Source of the DNA: Streptomyces maremycinicus
Lineage (GTDB): Bacteria; Actinomycetota; Actinomycetes; Streptomycetales; Streptomycetaceae
Length of the DNA: 64,000 nt
Direction: 5' to 3'
NCBI RefSeq assembly: GCF_001184025.1
Contig: NZ_BBYG01000015.1
Span: 248,001-312,000, forward strand
The notes under the pieces are model-generated. The model ran no database searches and was not told where the DNA came from. It worked only from the letters and a program-made list of their open reading frames with translations. Both the position numbers and the translations under genes were made by a program. Position 1 is the stretch's first letter. Each line of letters starts with the position of its first letter. Below are positions 43,007 through 52,764 of the stretch, in pieces.

Positions 43007-44284
43007 ATGCACGTCCTCGTGGTGCACAACCGCTACGCCTCGGCCCAGCCGAGCGGGGAGAACAAGGTCGTCGACCAGGAGGTGGCGCTGCTGCGCGGGG
43101 CCGGCCACCGGGTCGGGCTGTTCGAGCGGCGCAGCGACGACATCGCCGCGCGGTCCCTGCCCGCCAAGGCGGCGATACCGCTCCTGGTGCCGTGGAACCC
43201 GGCGGTCCGCACGGAGCTCGCCGCCCGGCTGCGCGCCGAACGGCCGGACGTGGTGCATGTCCACAACGTCTTCCCGCTGCTGTCGCCGGCGGTGCTGGCC
43301 GCCTGCGCCGACGCCGGTGTGCCCGCCGTCGCCACGCTGCACAACTACACCCAGGTCTGTCCGCCGGGCACGCTCCAGCGGGACGGCCGGCCGTGCACCG
43401 AGTGCGTCGGTTCCACGCCGCTGCCCGCCGTCCGGCACGGCTGCTACCGCGGCTCCCGGCTGGCGACGGTGCCGCTCGCGGTCAGCCTGTCGGTCAACCG
43501 GCGGCGGTGGTGGTCCGGCGTGGAGCGGTTCTTCTGCATCTCCGCGGCGCAGCGCGACGTCCTGGTGCGGTCCGGCATGCCGGCCGGGCGGCTGTCGGTG
43601 AAGCACAACTTCGTGCCCGACCCGGACGTCCGCCGGACGGGCACCGGCGAGCATGTGCTCTATCTCGGCAGGCTCGCCGAGGCCAAGGGCGTACGGCTGC
43701 TCATGGCCACGTGGGACGAACTCGCCGCCGGCGGCGGGGTGGGCGTCCCGCTCGTGATCGCCGGCACGGGACCGCTGGAGGCGGAGGTGACCGCCTGGGC
43801 GGCGGGCCGGGACGACGTGCGCTACGTCGGCCTGTGTGACACGGCGGAGTGCCAGAAGGCCATCGCGGGGTCGGTCGCCGTGGTGGCTCCCTCGACCTGG
43901 CTGGAGGCGTTCGGTCTGGTGGTCGTGGAGGCGATGGCGGCCGGGGTCCCGGTCGTCGCCGCAGGTCACGGCGCCTTCGTCGAACTCGTCGAGGACGGGG
44001 TGACCGGGCTGCTGCACCGGCCGGGCGAGGCCGCCTCGCTCGCGTCCTGTCTGCGCCGGATCACGGCCGGGCCGGACCACAACCGGGAGATGGGCCTGGC
44101 GGCCCGGATCCGTTACGAACAGGGTTTCAGCCCGTCCGTCGGGCTGGAGCGTCTGGTGGAGGGGTACCGCACCGCGATCGCGGGACGGTACGGCGGCGGG
44201 GACAGCCCGTCGCCGGCAGGGGAGCAGAGTACTGGCTCGCGGCAGGGACACCTGCGCGAGCGGGATGGGGGGAACACGAGATGA
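43007..44284 (+). CDS. GT4-family glycosyltransferase
   Basis: 425 residues, GT-B fold. The acceptor domain has VVHNRYASAQPSGENKVVDQ, VHVHNVFPLLSPAVL and LHNYTQVCPPGTLQRDGRPC with a CTECVG knuckle. The donor domain has VLYLGRLAEAKGVRLLM and PSTWLEAFGLVVVEAMAAGV, including the E-x7-E pair. It transfers a sugar to the growing repeat unit. GGAGG precedes the ATG, 2 bases after the wzy stop. Confidence 0.9.
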   Translation: MHVLVVHNRYASAQPSGENKVVDQEVALLRGAGHRVGLFERRSDDIAARSLPAKAAIPLLVPWNPAVRTELAARLRAERPDVVHVHNVFPLLSPAVLAACADAGVPAVATLHNYTQVCPPGTLQRDGRPCTECVGSTPLPAVRHGCYRGSRLATVPLAVSLSVNRRRWWSGVERFFCISAAQRDVLVRSGMPAGRLSVKHNFVPDPDVRRTGTGEHVLYLGRLAEAKGVRLLMATWDELAAGGGVGVPLVIAGTGPLEAEVTAWAAGRDDVRYVGLCDTAECQKAIAGSVAVVAPSTWLEAFGLVVVEAMAAGVPVVAAGHGAFVELVEDGVTGLLHRPGEAASLASCLRRITAGPDHNREMGLAARIRYEQGFSPSVGLERLVEGYRTAIAGRYGGGDSPSPAGEQSTGSRQGHLRERDGGNTR

Positions 44285-45516
44285 CACGATGCCGACTGTG
44301 CGGCTCGGCGGCGCTGGTGAGCGTCGTCGACCTGGGGGCGACCCCGCCGTGCGAGAGCTTTCTCGCCGCGGACCGACTGGACGAGCCGGAGCCGGCGTAC
44401 CCGCTGCACCTGCGGGTCTGCACCGACTGCTGGCTCGCGCAGATCCCTCCGCTCATCACGCCGGAGGAGACCTTCAAGGAGTACGCGTACTTCTCCTCCT
44501 ACTCCACCTCCTGGGTGGAGCACGCACGGACGTTCGTCACCGACGCCGTGGAGCGGGTGGGTCTGGGCACCGACGCCTTCGTGGTGGAGGTGGCGAGCAA
44601 CGACGGGTACCTGCTGCGGCATGTGGTGGACCGGGGGATCCGCTGCCTCGGCATCGAGCCGTCGGTGAACGTCGGCGCCGCGGCCCGGGACGCGGGGGTG
44701 CCCACGCTCACGGAGTTCCTGAGCCCGGAAACGGGCTCGGCCGTCCGCGCCGAGCACGGCCCGGCGGACCTGGTCGTGGCCAACAACGTGTACGCGCACA
44801 TCCCCGACGTCATCGGGTTCACCCAGGGGCTGCGCGCCCTGGTCGCCGACGACGGCTGGGTCTCCATCGAGGTGCAGCACCTGCTGACCCTGATCGAGGA
44901 GAACCAGTACGACACGATCTACCACGAGCACTTCCAGTACTACACGGTCGCGTCCGCGGCCCGGGCGCTGGCGAGCGGCGGACTCACGCTCGTGGACGTC
45001 GAGTTGCTGCCCACGCACGGCGGGTCGATCCGGCTGTGGGCCCGGCCGGCCGAGGTGGCCGGCGAGCCGGCCCGGCGGGTGGCCGACGTGCTGGACCGGG
45101 AGAAGGCCGCCGGGCTCCAGGAACTGTCCGGCTACACCGAGTTCTCCGCCCGGGTGGCCAAGGTCCGCCGGGACCTGCTGAAGTTCCTCATCGAGGCGGC
45201 CGAACGCGGCGAGACCGTCGTCGGCTACGGCGCCCCCGGCAAGGGCAACACCCTGCTCAACCACTGCGGCATCCGGCCCGACCTGCTCCCGTACACGGTC
45301 GACCGCAACCCCTACAAGCACGGCAGGTTCACCCCGGGCACCCGCATCCCGATCCTGTCGCCCGAGCGGATCGCCGCCGACGAACCGGACTACGTCCTCG
45401 TCCTGCCGTGGAACCTGCGGGCCGAACTGGTCGAGCAGCTGTCCTTCGTGCACGCCTGGGGCGGCCGACTGGTCTTTCCCATACCGGAACTGAGCATTGT
45501 CGAGGTCAAGGCATGA
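44281..45516 (+). CDS. Sugar C-methyltransferase (TylC3/NovU type)
   Basis: 411 residues in the three-part layout of deoxysugar C-methyltransferases. An N-terminal zinc-binding part (CRLCGS, CESF, CTDCW) is followed by the SAM domain with VVEVASNDGYLL and a C-terminal domain with GYGAPGKGNTLLNHCGI. Family members methylate C-3 of 4-keto-6-deoxy nucleotide sugars, giving branched sugars. ATGA overlaps join it to both neighbours, including the cytidylyltransferase that may make its substrate's carrier. Confidence 0.9.
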   Translation: MTRCRLCGSAALVSVVDLGATPPCESFLAADRLDEPEPAYPLHLRVCTDCWLAQIPPLITPEETFKEYAYFSSYSTSWVEHARTFVTDAVERVGLGTDAFVVEVASNDGYLLRHVVDRGIRCLGIEPSVNVGAAARDAGVPTLTEFLSPETGSAVRAEHGPADLVVANNVYAHIPDVIGFTQGLRALVADDGWVSIEVQHLLTLIEENQYDTIYHEHFQYYTVASAARALASGGLTLVDVELLPTHGGSIRLWARPAEVAGEPARRVADVLDREKAAGLQELSGYTEFSARVAKVRRDLLKFLIEAAERGETVVGYGAPGKGNTLLNHCGIRPDLLPYTVDRNPYKHGRFTPGTRIPILSPERIAADEPDYVLVLPWNLRAELVEQLSFVHAWGGRLVFPIPELSIVEVKA

Positions 45517-46343
45517 AGGTCGTTCTGTTCTGCGGCGGCTACGGGATGCGGATGCGCAACGGCGCCTCCGACGACGTGCCCAAGCCGATGGCGATGGTCG
45601 GCCCGAGACCGCTGATCTGGCATGTCATGCGCTACTACGCGCACTTCGGGCACACCGAGTTCGTCCTGTGCCTCGGCTACGGGGCGCACCACATCAAGGA
45701 GTTCTTCCTCAGCTACGAGGAGACGACGTCCAACGACTTCGTGCTGCGGGGCGGCCGGACGGAGCTGCTGTCCACCGACATCTCGGACTGGACGATCACG
45801 TTCGTGCAGACCGGCATCGAGTCACCGATCGGGGAGCGGCTGCGCCGGGTGCGGCACCACCTGGACGGCGACGAGATGTTCCTCGCCAACTACGCCGACG
45901 TGCTCACCGACGCCCCGCTGCCGGAGATGATCGACCGGTTCGCCCGTCGCGACGCCGGGGCGTCGATGATGGTGGTGCCGCCGCAGTCCTCGTTCCACTG
46001 CGTCGACCTGGGCGAGGACGGCCTGGTGGGGGGCATCACCGCGGTGAGCGACATGCCGCTGTGGGAGAACGGCGGCTATTTCGTGCTCCGCCAGGAGATC
46101 TTCGACCACATCCCGGAGAACGGGGACCTGGTCGCCGACGGCTGCGCCCGACTGGCCAAGGAGGGACGGCTGGTGGCGCATCAGCACCGCGGCTTCTGGA
46201 AGCCGACCGACACCGTGAAGGAGCGGGCCGCGCTGGACGAGGCCTACGCCCGGGGCGACCGCCCGTGGGCCGTGTGGGAGCACGGCGTCGGCGTGGGTCC
46301 GGGCGCGACCGGCAGCCGGGACGGCTCGGGAGCGCGGGCGTGA
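45513..46343 (+). CDS. rfbF: Glucose-1-phosphate cytidylyltransferase-like enzyme
   Basis: 276 residues. The nucleotidyltransferase signature is VLFCGGYGMRMRNGASDDVP with KPMAMVGPRPLIWHVMRYY, then FVLCLGYGAHHIKEFF and ENGGYFVLRQEIFDHIP. These match RfbF/DdhA, which make CDP-glucose from glucose 1-phosphate and CTP. It is the likely entry to a CDP-sugar pathway, but no obvious CDP-glucose 4,6-dehydratase is in the window. Confidence 0.88.
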   Translation: MKVVLFCGGYGMRMRNGASDDVPKPMAMVGPRPLIWHVMRYYAHFGHTEFVLCLGYGAHHIKEFFLSYEETTSNDFVLRGGRTELLSTDISDWTITFVQTGIESPIGERLRRVRHHLDGDEMFLANYADVLTDAPLPEMIDRFARRDAGASMMVVPPQSSFHCVDLGEDGLVGGITAVSDMPLWENGGYFVLRQEIFDHIPENGDLVADGCARLAKEGRLVAHQHRGFWKPTDTVKERAALDEAYARGDRPWAVWEHGVGVGPGATGSRDGSGARA

Positions 46344-46987
46344 TCCGGATCGGGGCCGGGCGTCTGGACCGGATCGTCGCCGTGGGCGCGCACTGCGACG
46401 ACATCGCCATCGGCGCCGGCGGCACCCTGCTGACGCTGTGCCTCGCGCGGCCGGGTGTCCGCGTCGACGCGCTGGTGCTCTCCGGCGGCGGCGGCGACCG
46501 GGAGCAGGAGGAGCGGGCCGCGCTCGCCGCCTTCTGCCCGGGCGCCGACCTGCGGCTGACCGTGCACAAGCTGCCGGACGGCCGGCTGCCCGCGCACTGG
46601 GAGGAGGCCAAGGCCGCGGTCGAGGAGCTGCGCGCGGAGACCGAGCCCGACCTGGTCCTCGCCCCGCGCACCGACGACGCGCACCAGGATCACCGCGGCC
46701 TGGCGCGGCTGATGCCCACCGCGTTCCGCGACCACCTCGTGCTCGGCTACGAGATCGTCAAGTGGGACGGCGATCTCGGCCGTCCGTCGGCGTACCAGCC
46801 GCTGTCGCCGGAGATCGCCGAACAGAAGGTGCGGCTGCTCCAGGAGCACTATCCCTCGCAGCGGCACCGGCCCTGGTACGACCGGGAGGCCTTCCTCGGG
46901 CTGGCCCGGATCCGCGGTATCGAATGCCACGCGCGCTACGCCGAGGCGTTCGCCGTCACCAAACTCACTCTCGACCTGGGGGAATGA
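46340..46987 (+). CDS. PIG-L family zinc deacetylase
   Basis: 215 residues. Zinc-site motifs are AVGAHCDDIAIGAGGTL (AHxDD) and TDDAHQDHRGL (HxxH). Family members remove N-acetyl groups from GlcNAc-type substrates. In this locus it may deacetylate an amino-sugar nucleotide or lipid intermediate. GTG overlaps the previous stop by 4 bases. Confidence 0.9.
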   Translation: MIRIGAGRLDRIVAVGAHCDDIAIGAGGTLLTLCLARPGVRVDALVLSGGGGDREQEERAALAAFCPGADLRLTVHKLPDGRLPAHWEEAKAAVEELRAETEPDLVLAPRTDDAHQDHRGLARLMPTAFRDHLVLGYEIVKWDGDLGRPSAYQPLSPEIAEQKVRLLQEHYPSQRHRPWYDREAFLGLARIRGIECHARYAEAFAVTKLTLDLGE

Positions 46988-46990
46988 ACC

Positions 46991-48016
46991 TTGCGCGTAC
47001 TGCTGACCGGGCACCAGGGCTACCTGGGCACCGTCATGGCCCCCGTCCTCACCGCCGCCGGGCACGAGGTCGTCGGGCTCGACGCCGGCCTGTTCGCCGA
47101 CTGCGTCCTCGGCCCGGCGCCCGCGGACCCGCGGGGGCACCGGGTCGACCTGCGTGACATCACGGCCGAGCACGTGGCCGGGGTGGACGCCGTGATCCAC
47201 CTGGCCGCGCTGTCCAACGACCCGCTGGGATCGCTGGCGCCGGAACTCACCTACGACATCAACCACCACGCGTCCGTGCGGCTGGCCCGGCTGGCCCGCG
47301 ACGCCGGAGTGCGGCGCTTCCTGTACGCGTCGACGTGCTCGGTGTACGGCGCCTCCGGTGGTGACGACCTGGTGGCCGAGGACGCGCCGCTGCGCCCGGT
47401 GACGCCCTACGCGGAGTCCAAGGTGCGGGTCGAGGACGACCTGCACGCGCTCTGCGACGGCGACTTCAGCCCGGTGTACCTGCGCAACGCCACCGCCTTC
47501 GGCTACTCCCCCCGGCTGCGCGCCGACATCGTGCTGAACAACCTGGTGGGCCACGCCCTCCTGTCCGGCGAGGTCCTGGTGCTGTCCGACGGCACCCCTT
47601 GGCGCCCGCTGGTGCACGCCGCCGACATCGCCCGGGCCTTCGCGGCCGCGCTGACCGCGCCGCGGGCAGCGGTGCACGACCGGGCGTTCAACATCGGCAG
47701 CGAGTTCAACAACGTCACGGTCGCCGAGATCGCCGACCAGGTCGCCGAGGCGGTGTCCGGCGCCAAGGTGGTGATCACCGGGGAGAACGGCGCCGATCCG
47801 CGGTCCTACCGGGTGGACTTCTCCCGGTTCCGCGCCGCGGTGCCCGGCTTCGACTGCGAGTGGACGGTGAAGCGGGGCGCGCTCGAACTCGCCGACGCCT
47901 ACCGCGCGCACGGGCTGACGCGGGAGGACTTCGAGCGGCGCTTCACCCGGCTGGCCGTGCTGCGCGCGGCGTCCGAGGCCGGTGCCGTCGACGACACACT
48001 GCGGTGGCGCCGGTGA
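46991..48016 (+). CDS. Extended SDR nucleotide-sugar epimerase/dehydratase
   Basis: 341 residues. The NAD motif is TGHQGYLGTVMAPVL (GxxGxxG) and the catalytic YxxxK is YAESK, with the Ser-Thr site STCSVYGAS. It could be a 4-epimerase, 4-reductase or 4,6-dehydratase; motifs do not decide. It is the only extended SDR in the sugar module, so it must supply a key oxidation-state change. TTG start 3 bases after the deacetylase stop, 4-base overlap at its end. Confidence 0.87.
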   Translation: MRVLLTGHQGYLGTVMAPVLTAAGHEVVGLDAGLFADCVLGPAPADPRGHRVDLRDITAEHVAGVDAVIHLAALSNDPLGSLAPELTYDINHHASVRLARLARDAGVRRFLYASTCSVYGASGGDDLVAEDAPLRPVTPYAESKVRVEDDLHALCDGDFSPVYLRNATAFGYSPRLRADIVLNNLVGHALLSGEVLVLSDGTPWRPLVHAADIARAFAAALTAPRAAVHDRAFNIGSEFNNVTVAEIADQVAEAVSGAKVVITGENGADPRSYRVDFSRFRAAVPGFDCEWTVKRGALELADAYRAHGLTREDFERRFTRLAVLRAASEAGAVDDTLRWRR

Positions 48017-49287
48017 CCACGGTGGGCGAGGAGATGTACGCGCTGGTGGAGCGGTTGTACCCGCTGTGCCGGAGCATCACCGGCGACGGGGTGCGCGCCA
48101 CCCTGGCGATCGTCGACGAGTACCTCCCGCTCCAGGTGCACGAGGTGCCGACCGGGACCCAGGTGCTCGACTGGACGGTGCCGCAGGAGTGGAACATCCG
48201 GGACGCGTACATCGCGGACTCCGCGGGCCGCCGGGTGGTCGACTTCACCGCGTCCAGCCTGCACGTGCTCGGCTACAGCGTGCCGGTGTCGGCGACCATG
48301 CCGCTGGCCGAGCTGCGCGAACACCTGCACACCCTGCCGGACCACCCGGCCTGGGTGCCCTACCGCACCAGCTACTACCGGCCGGAATGGGGGTTCTGCC
48401 TGGCCCAGGAGACCCTGGACGCGCTGCCGGACGGCGAGTACGAGGTGCGAATCGACTCCACGCTCGCCGACGGCCACCTCACCTACGCCGAGCACGTGGT
48501 CCCCGGGCAGGTCGCCGACGAGGTGATCGTCTCCAGCCACGTCTGCCATCCGTCGCTGGCCAACGACAACCTGGCCGGCATCGCGGTGGCGACGTTCCTG
48601 GCCCGGGCACTGGCCGAGCGGACGCCGTACCACACCTACCGGTTCATCTTCGCGCCCGGCACCATCGGGGCGATCACCTGGCTGGCCCGCAACGCGGAGC
48701 GGATCGACCGGGTCAAGCACGGGCTGGTGCTGGCCTGCGCGGGCGACTCCGGCCGGCTCACGTACAAACAGAGCAGGCGCGGCGACGCCGAGATCGACCG
48801 GGTGCTGCGGCACGTGCTGGCCGCCTCCGGACGCCCGCACCACATCAAGGAGTTCACCCCGTACGGCTACGACGAGCGGCAGTTCTGCTCACCCGGGTTC
48901 GATCTCGGCGTGGGCTCGCTCAGCCGGACCCCGTACGCCGGCTACCCCGAGTACCACACCTCGGCGGACGACCTGGACTTCGTCTCCCCGGAGGCGATGG
49001 CGGACACACTCGCCCTGTGCGACGAGGCGTTCGCCGTCCTCGACGGCAACCGGCGGTACGTCAACCTCAGTCCCTACGGCGAACCGCAACTGGGGCGGCG
49101 CGGGTTGTACGACTCGCTCGGCGGCCGCAGCGACGCCAAGGAGGCCCAGCTGGCCATGCTGTGGGTGCTCAGCCTCTCCGACGGCGAGCACGGTCTGCTG
49201 GACGTCGCCGAGCGGTCCGGGCTGCCGTTCGACACCGTCGCGGCCGCGGCCGGCGCCCTGCACGGCGCCGGGCTGATCAAGGCATGA
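48013..49287 (+). CDS. DUF4910 (M28 aminopeptidase-like) protein
   Basis: 424 residues. A DUF2172/DUF4910-type core contains VSSHVCHPSLANDNLAGIAV, with His/Asp residues placed like M28 zinc ligands, then FAPGTIGAITWLARN and SPGFDLGVGSLSRTPYAGYP. A C-terminal winged-helix-like tail follows (LLDVAERSGLPFDTVAAAAG). The family often occurs in polysaccharide loci beside cytidylyltransferase and class-III aminotransferase genes, but I know of no established function. No signal peptide is seen. Confidence 0.85.
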   Translation: MTTVGEEMYALVERLYPLCRSITGDGVRATLAIVDEYLPLQVHEVPTGTQVLDWTVPQEWNIRDAYIADSAGRRVVDFTASSLHVLGYSVPVSATMPLAELREHLHTLPDHPAWVPYRTSYYRPEWGFCLAQETLDALPDGEYEVRIDSTLADGHLTYAEHVVPGQVADEVIVSSHVCHPSLANDNLAGIAVATFLARALAERTPYHTYRFIFAPGTIGAITWLARNAERIDRVKHGLVLACAGDSGRLTYKQSRRGDAEIDRVLRHVLAASGRPHHIKEFTPYGYDERQFCSPGFDLGVGSLSRTPYAGYPEYHTSADDLDFVSPEAMADTLALCDEAFAVLDGNRRYVNLSPYGEPQLGRRGLYDSLGGRSDAKEAQLAMLWVLSLSDGEHGLLDVAERSGLPFDTVAAAAGALHGAGLIKA

Positions 49288-50582
49288 CGCCGATGACCAC
49301 CGAGGGGGAGAAGACGAAGACGCCGCCCGGATCGGCCCGGCGGGCCCTGGTCGGCCGGCTGTCCTGGGGCCTGGCCGACCAGGCGGCCTCCAGCGTGAGC
49401 AACTTCGTGGTGGGCATCTATGTGGCCCGCTCGCTGGGGGTGACCGCGTTCGGCGTGTTCAGCCTCGCCTGGGTCACGTACGGCGTGGTGCTCAACGTCT
49501 CCCGCGGGCTGGCCACCGACCCGCTCGTGGTGCGCTTCAGCGGCGTGCCGGACGCGTCCTGGCGCGGGGCGGTGACCCGGTCGACGGGGACCGCGCTGGG
49601 CGTCGGCACGGCCCTCGGCACGGTGTGTCTGGTGGCCGGGCTCGGCCTCGGCGGCCGCGTGGGGCCCGCGTTCGCCGCCCTCGGCGTCGTGCTGCCGGGA
49701 CTGCTGCTCCAGGACGCCTGGCGGTTCTCGTTCTTCGCCGCCGGCGCCGGGCGCAAGGCGTTCGTCAACGACGTCGTGTGGGGTGCCGCGCTCGTCCCGG
49801 CGATGGTGGTGGCGGCCCGCGTGGACAGCGTGGCCGCGTTCGTGCTCGCCTGGGGCGCGTCCGCCACGGTGGCGGCGGCGTACGGTTACGTGCAGTCCGG
49901 CATCCTGCCCCGGCCGGCCGAGGCGCGCGGATGGCTCCGCGAACAGCGCGACCTCGGCTACCGGTACCTGGTCGAGAACGTCAGTCTCAGTGGCGCGAGC
50001 CAGCTGCGGGCGTACGGGCTCGGCGCGATCGTCGGCGTCGGCGCGGTCGGCGCGGTACGGGGCGCCGAGCTGCTGCTGGGCCCGTTCCTCGCGGTGCTCA
50101 TGGGGCTTTCGCTGGTCACCGTCCCGGAGGCGGCACGGGTGCTGCGGCAGGCCCCGCAGCGGCTCGGGAAGTTCTGCCTCCTGCTCGGCGGTGGGCAGGC
50201 GGCCGGCGCGCTGCTCTGGGGCGGGACCCTGCTGCTGATGCCGGGCCGGGTCGGCGAGCTGGTGCTCGGCGACGTCTGGGCCGCCGCCTCCGAACTCATC
50301 GTTCCGATCACCCTCGGCGTCGCGGGCGCGGGCCTCGGCACCGGAGCGGCGGCCGGGCTGCGCGCGCTCGGCGCGGCCCGGCGCAGCCTGCGCTGCCAGC
50401 TGTTCGCCTCCGCCTGCTACGTCGGCGGCGGACTCGGCGGGGCGGCGGCCGCCGGCACGGTCGGCTCGGCCTGGGGCGTCGCCGCCGCGACCGTCGGCGG
50501 CTCCGCCGTGTGGTGGCTCCAGCTGCGGTCCGCCCTGCGCGAGCGCGACCGCCATCCCATCCCCGAAGTGAGGACCTCATGA
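49284..50582 (+). CDS. wzx: Wzx-type polysaccharide flippase
   Basis: 432 residues with about 12 membrane segments, MOP/polysaccharide-biosynthesis family (WGLADQAASSVSNFVVGIYV, SLGVTAFGVFSLAW). It should flip undecaprenyl-linked repeat units across the membrane for the Wzy polymerase. ATGA overlaps join it to both neighbours. Confidence 0.87.
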   Translation: MTPMTTEGEKTKTPPGSARRALVGRLSWGLADQAASSVSNFVVGIYVARSLGVTAFGVFSLAWVTYGVVLNVSRGLATDPLVVRFSGVPDASWRGAVTRSTGTALGVGTALGTVCLVAGLGLGGRVGPAFAALGVVLPGLLLQDAWRFSFFAAGAGRKAFVNDVVWGAALVPAMVVAARVDSVAAFVLAWGASATVAAAYGYVQSGILPRPAEARGWLREQRDLGYRYLVENVSLSGASQLRAYGLGAIVGVGAVGAVRGAELLLGPFLAVLMGLSLVTVPEAARVLRQAPQRLGKFCLLLGGGQAAGALLWGGTLLLMPGRVGELVLGDVWAAASELIVPITLGVAGAGLGTGAAAGLRALGAARRSLRCQLFASACYVGGGLGGAAAAGTVGSAWGVAAATVGGSAVWWLQLRSALRERDRHPIPEVRTS

Positions 50583-51526
50583 CCGACCGCCCCAGGCTGA
50601 GCATCGGCCTGCCCGTGTACAACGGCGAGGAGTACCTGGCCGAGTCGTTCGACGCGCTGCTCGGCCAGACCTACGAGGACTTCGAGCTGGTCGTCTCCGA
50701 CAACGCCTCGACCGACGGAACCCAGGAGATCTGCCGCGAGTACGCCGCGCGGGACTCGCGCATCCGGTACCTGCGGCTGCCCCGGAACATCGGCGCCGCG
50801 CCGAACCACAACCACGTGTTCACCGAGTGCCGGGGCGAGCTGTTCAAGTGGGCCTCGCACGACGACCTGTACGCCCGGGACCTGCTGCGGCGCTGCGTGG
50901 AGGCGCTGGACGAACGGCCGGACGTCGTCCTCGCGCACAGCGGCCAGGCGGTCATCGACGGCGACGGCCGGGTGAAGGTCCCGTACGAGTACGGGCTCGC
51001 CACCGACTCACCCGACGCACCGGAGCGCTTCCGCAGCCTGCTGTTCGAGCCCGGTGGCGACGACTTCTACGGGGTGATGCGGGCCGACATGCTGCGCCGG
51101 GTGAAGCCGCACGACAGCTACCACCACGCGGACCGCACGTTCGTCGCCGAGATCACCCTGCACGGGCCCTTCCACCAGGTGCCGGAGCTGCTGTACTTCC
51201 GCCGCGACCACCCCACCCGCGCCGAGCGGGCGAACCCTTCCAAGCGCTCCCGGTGCGTCAACCTGGACCCGCGCCGGGCGGGCCCGCTGCACCCGACGCC
51301 CCGGCTGCTCGCCGAGTACGTCTGGGGTTTCGTCTCGGCGATCCGGCGGGCGCCGCTGTCCCCGGCCGACCGGCGCGCGTGCTACGGCCACCTGGCCGCG
51401 TGGATGACCAGCCGGGTCCGCCCGGGCGCCGGCGAGCGGATCGAGGACCGCGCGCCGGTCGACCCCGGCCTGCTCACGGTCTCGGTCGACGCCCTCGTCG
51501 CCGGCCGCGAGGGGAGACGGGCATGA
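50579..51526 (+). CDS. GT2-family glycosyltransferase
   Basis: 315 residues, GT-A fold: RLSIGLPVYNGEEYLAESFD, VVSDNASTDGTQEICREYAA and ASHDDLYARDLL (the DxD-like metal site). It adds a sugar from a nucleotide donor to the repeat unit on the cytoplasmic side. ATG overlaps the wzx stop and its end overlaps the pyruvyltransferase gene. Confidence 0.9.
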   Translation: MTDRPRLSIGLPVYNGEEYLAESFDALLGQTYEDFELVVSDNASTDGTQEICREYAARDSRIRYLRLPRNIGAAPNHNHVFTECRGELFKWASHDDLYARDLLRRCVEALDERPDVVLAHSGQAVIDGDGRVKVPYEYGLATDSPDAPERFRSLLFEPGGDDFYGVMRADMLRRVKPHDSYHHADRTFVAEITLHGPFHQVPELLYFRRDHPTRAERANPSKRSRCVNLDPRRAGPLHPTPRLLAEYVWGFVSAIRRAPLSPADRRACYGHLAAWMTSRVRPGAGERIEDRAPVDPGLLTVSVDALVAGREGRRA

Positions 51527-52764
51527 CGTCCGGAGACGGATCTCCGGTGCGGGTGGGGCTGTTCGGCCTGCTCGGCTCCGGCAATCTCGGCAACGACGGA
51601 TCGCTCGAGGCCGTCCTCGGCCACCTTCGCGCCCAGCACCCCGAGGCGGTCGTGGACGCACTGTGCGGCGGCCCCGAGTCGGTGACGACCCGGTTCGGCA
51701 TCCCCGCGACGCGGCTGCACTGGTACCGCGGCGAGTACCGGACCGCGTCACGGGCGGGCGCGATCGCGGGGAAGGGACTGGGCAAACTCGTCGACGTCTT
51801 CCGCACCGCCGCCTGGGTGCGCCGCCACGACCTGGTGATCGTGCCGGGCATGGGTGTCCTGGAGGCCACGCTGCCCCTGCGGCCCTGGGGCTTTCCGTAC
51901 TCCCTGTTCCTGCTCTGCGCGAGCGGCCGGCTGCTGCGCACCCGGGTGGCGCTGGTCGGCGTCGGCGCCGCGCCGATCGCCGACCCGCCGACCCGGGCCC
52001 TGGTGCGCTGGTCGGCGCGGCTGGCCGCGTACCGGTCGTACCGGGACGCGCAGTCCCGCGACGCGATGCGGGCGATGGGCGTGGACACCGGGCGCGACGA
52101 GGTGCACCCGGACCTCGCGTTCGCCCTGCCGGCACCACCGGCGAGCGCGCCCCGGGACCCGTCGGCCCCGCCGGGCCCGGTCTGCGTCGGCGTCATGGAC
52201 TTCCACGGCGGCAACGACGATCGTGCCCGGGCCGACGAGATACACCGGCGCTATCTCGACGGGACGATCCGGTTCGTCCGCACGCTGGTCGCGCAAGGCC
52301 GTCCCGTCCGGCTGCTCACCGGCGACGACTGCGACGACGCGGTGGTCGCCGCGATCCTCGACGCGGTGGGCTCGCCGCTGGTCACCGCTGCCGAAGCGGC
52401 GTCGCTGGCCGACCTGATGAAGGAGATGGCGGCGGCCGACACCGTGGTGGCGACCCGGTACCACAACCTGGTCTGCGCGCTGCGGACCGGTACACCGGTG
52501 CTCGCTCTCTCCTACGCGGCGAAGAGCGACGCGCTGATGACGGAGATGGGCCTCGGCGCGTACTGCCACCCGGCGCGTGAGGTCGACGCCGACCGACTGC
52601 TCGAGCAGTTCCGTGCGTTGGAGAAGCACGCGGGCGACGTGCGCCGGACGCTCACCGAGCGGAATCTGGCCGCCGCCCGGCAACTCGACCACCAGTTCCG
52701 CTCCTTGACCGCGGCCCTGTTCCCGGCCGCCGACCCCACCCCCGGCTCACGGAAGGCGTCATGA
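51523..52764 (+). CDS. Polysaccharide pyruvyltransferase family protein
   Basis: 413 residues. The signature is LFGLLGSGNLGNDGSLEAVL at the N-terminus and VVATRYHNLVCALRTGTPVL then SYAAKSDALMTEMGL at the C-terminus, as in CsaB/WcaK-type enzymes. Members attach ketal-pyruvate from PEP to sugar residues, adding negative charge; in actinobacteria the family is broad, so the exact reaction is unproven. Confidence 0.88.
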   Translation: MTSGDGSPVRVGLFGLLGSGNLGNDGSLEAVLGHLRAQHPEAVVDALCGGPESVTTRFGIPATRLHWYRGEYRTASRAGAIAGKGLGKLVDVFRTAAWVRRHDLVIVPGMGVLEATLPLRPWGFPYSLFLLCASGRLLRTRVALVGVGAAPIADPPTRALVRWSARLAAYRSYRDAQSRDAMRAMGVDTGRDEVHPDLAFALPAPPASAPRDPSAPPGPVCVGVMDFHGGNDDRARADEIHRRYLDGTIRFVRTLVAQGRPVRLLTGDDCDDAVVAAILDAVGSPLVTAAEAASLADLMKEMAAADTVVATRYHNLVCALRTGTPVLALSYAAKSDALMTEMGLGAYCHPAREVDADRLLEQFRALEKHAGDVRRTLTERNLAAARQLDHQFRSLTAALFPAADPTPGSRKAS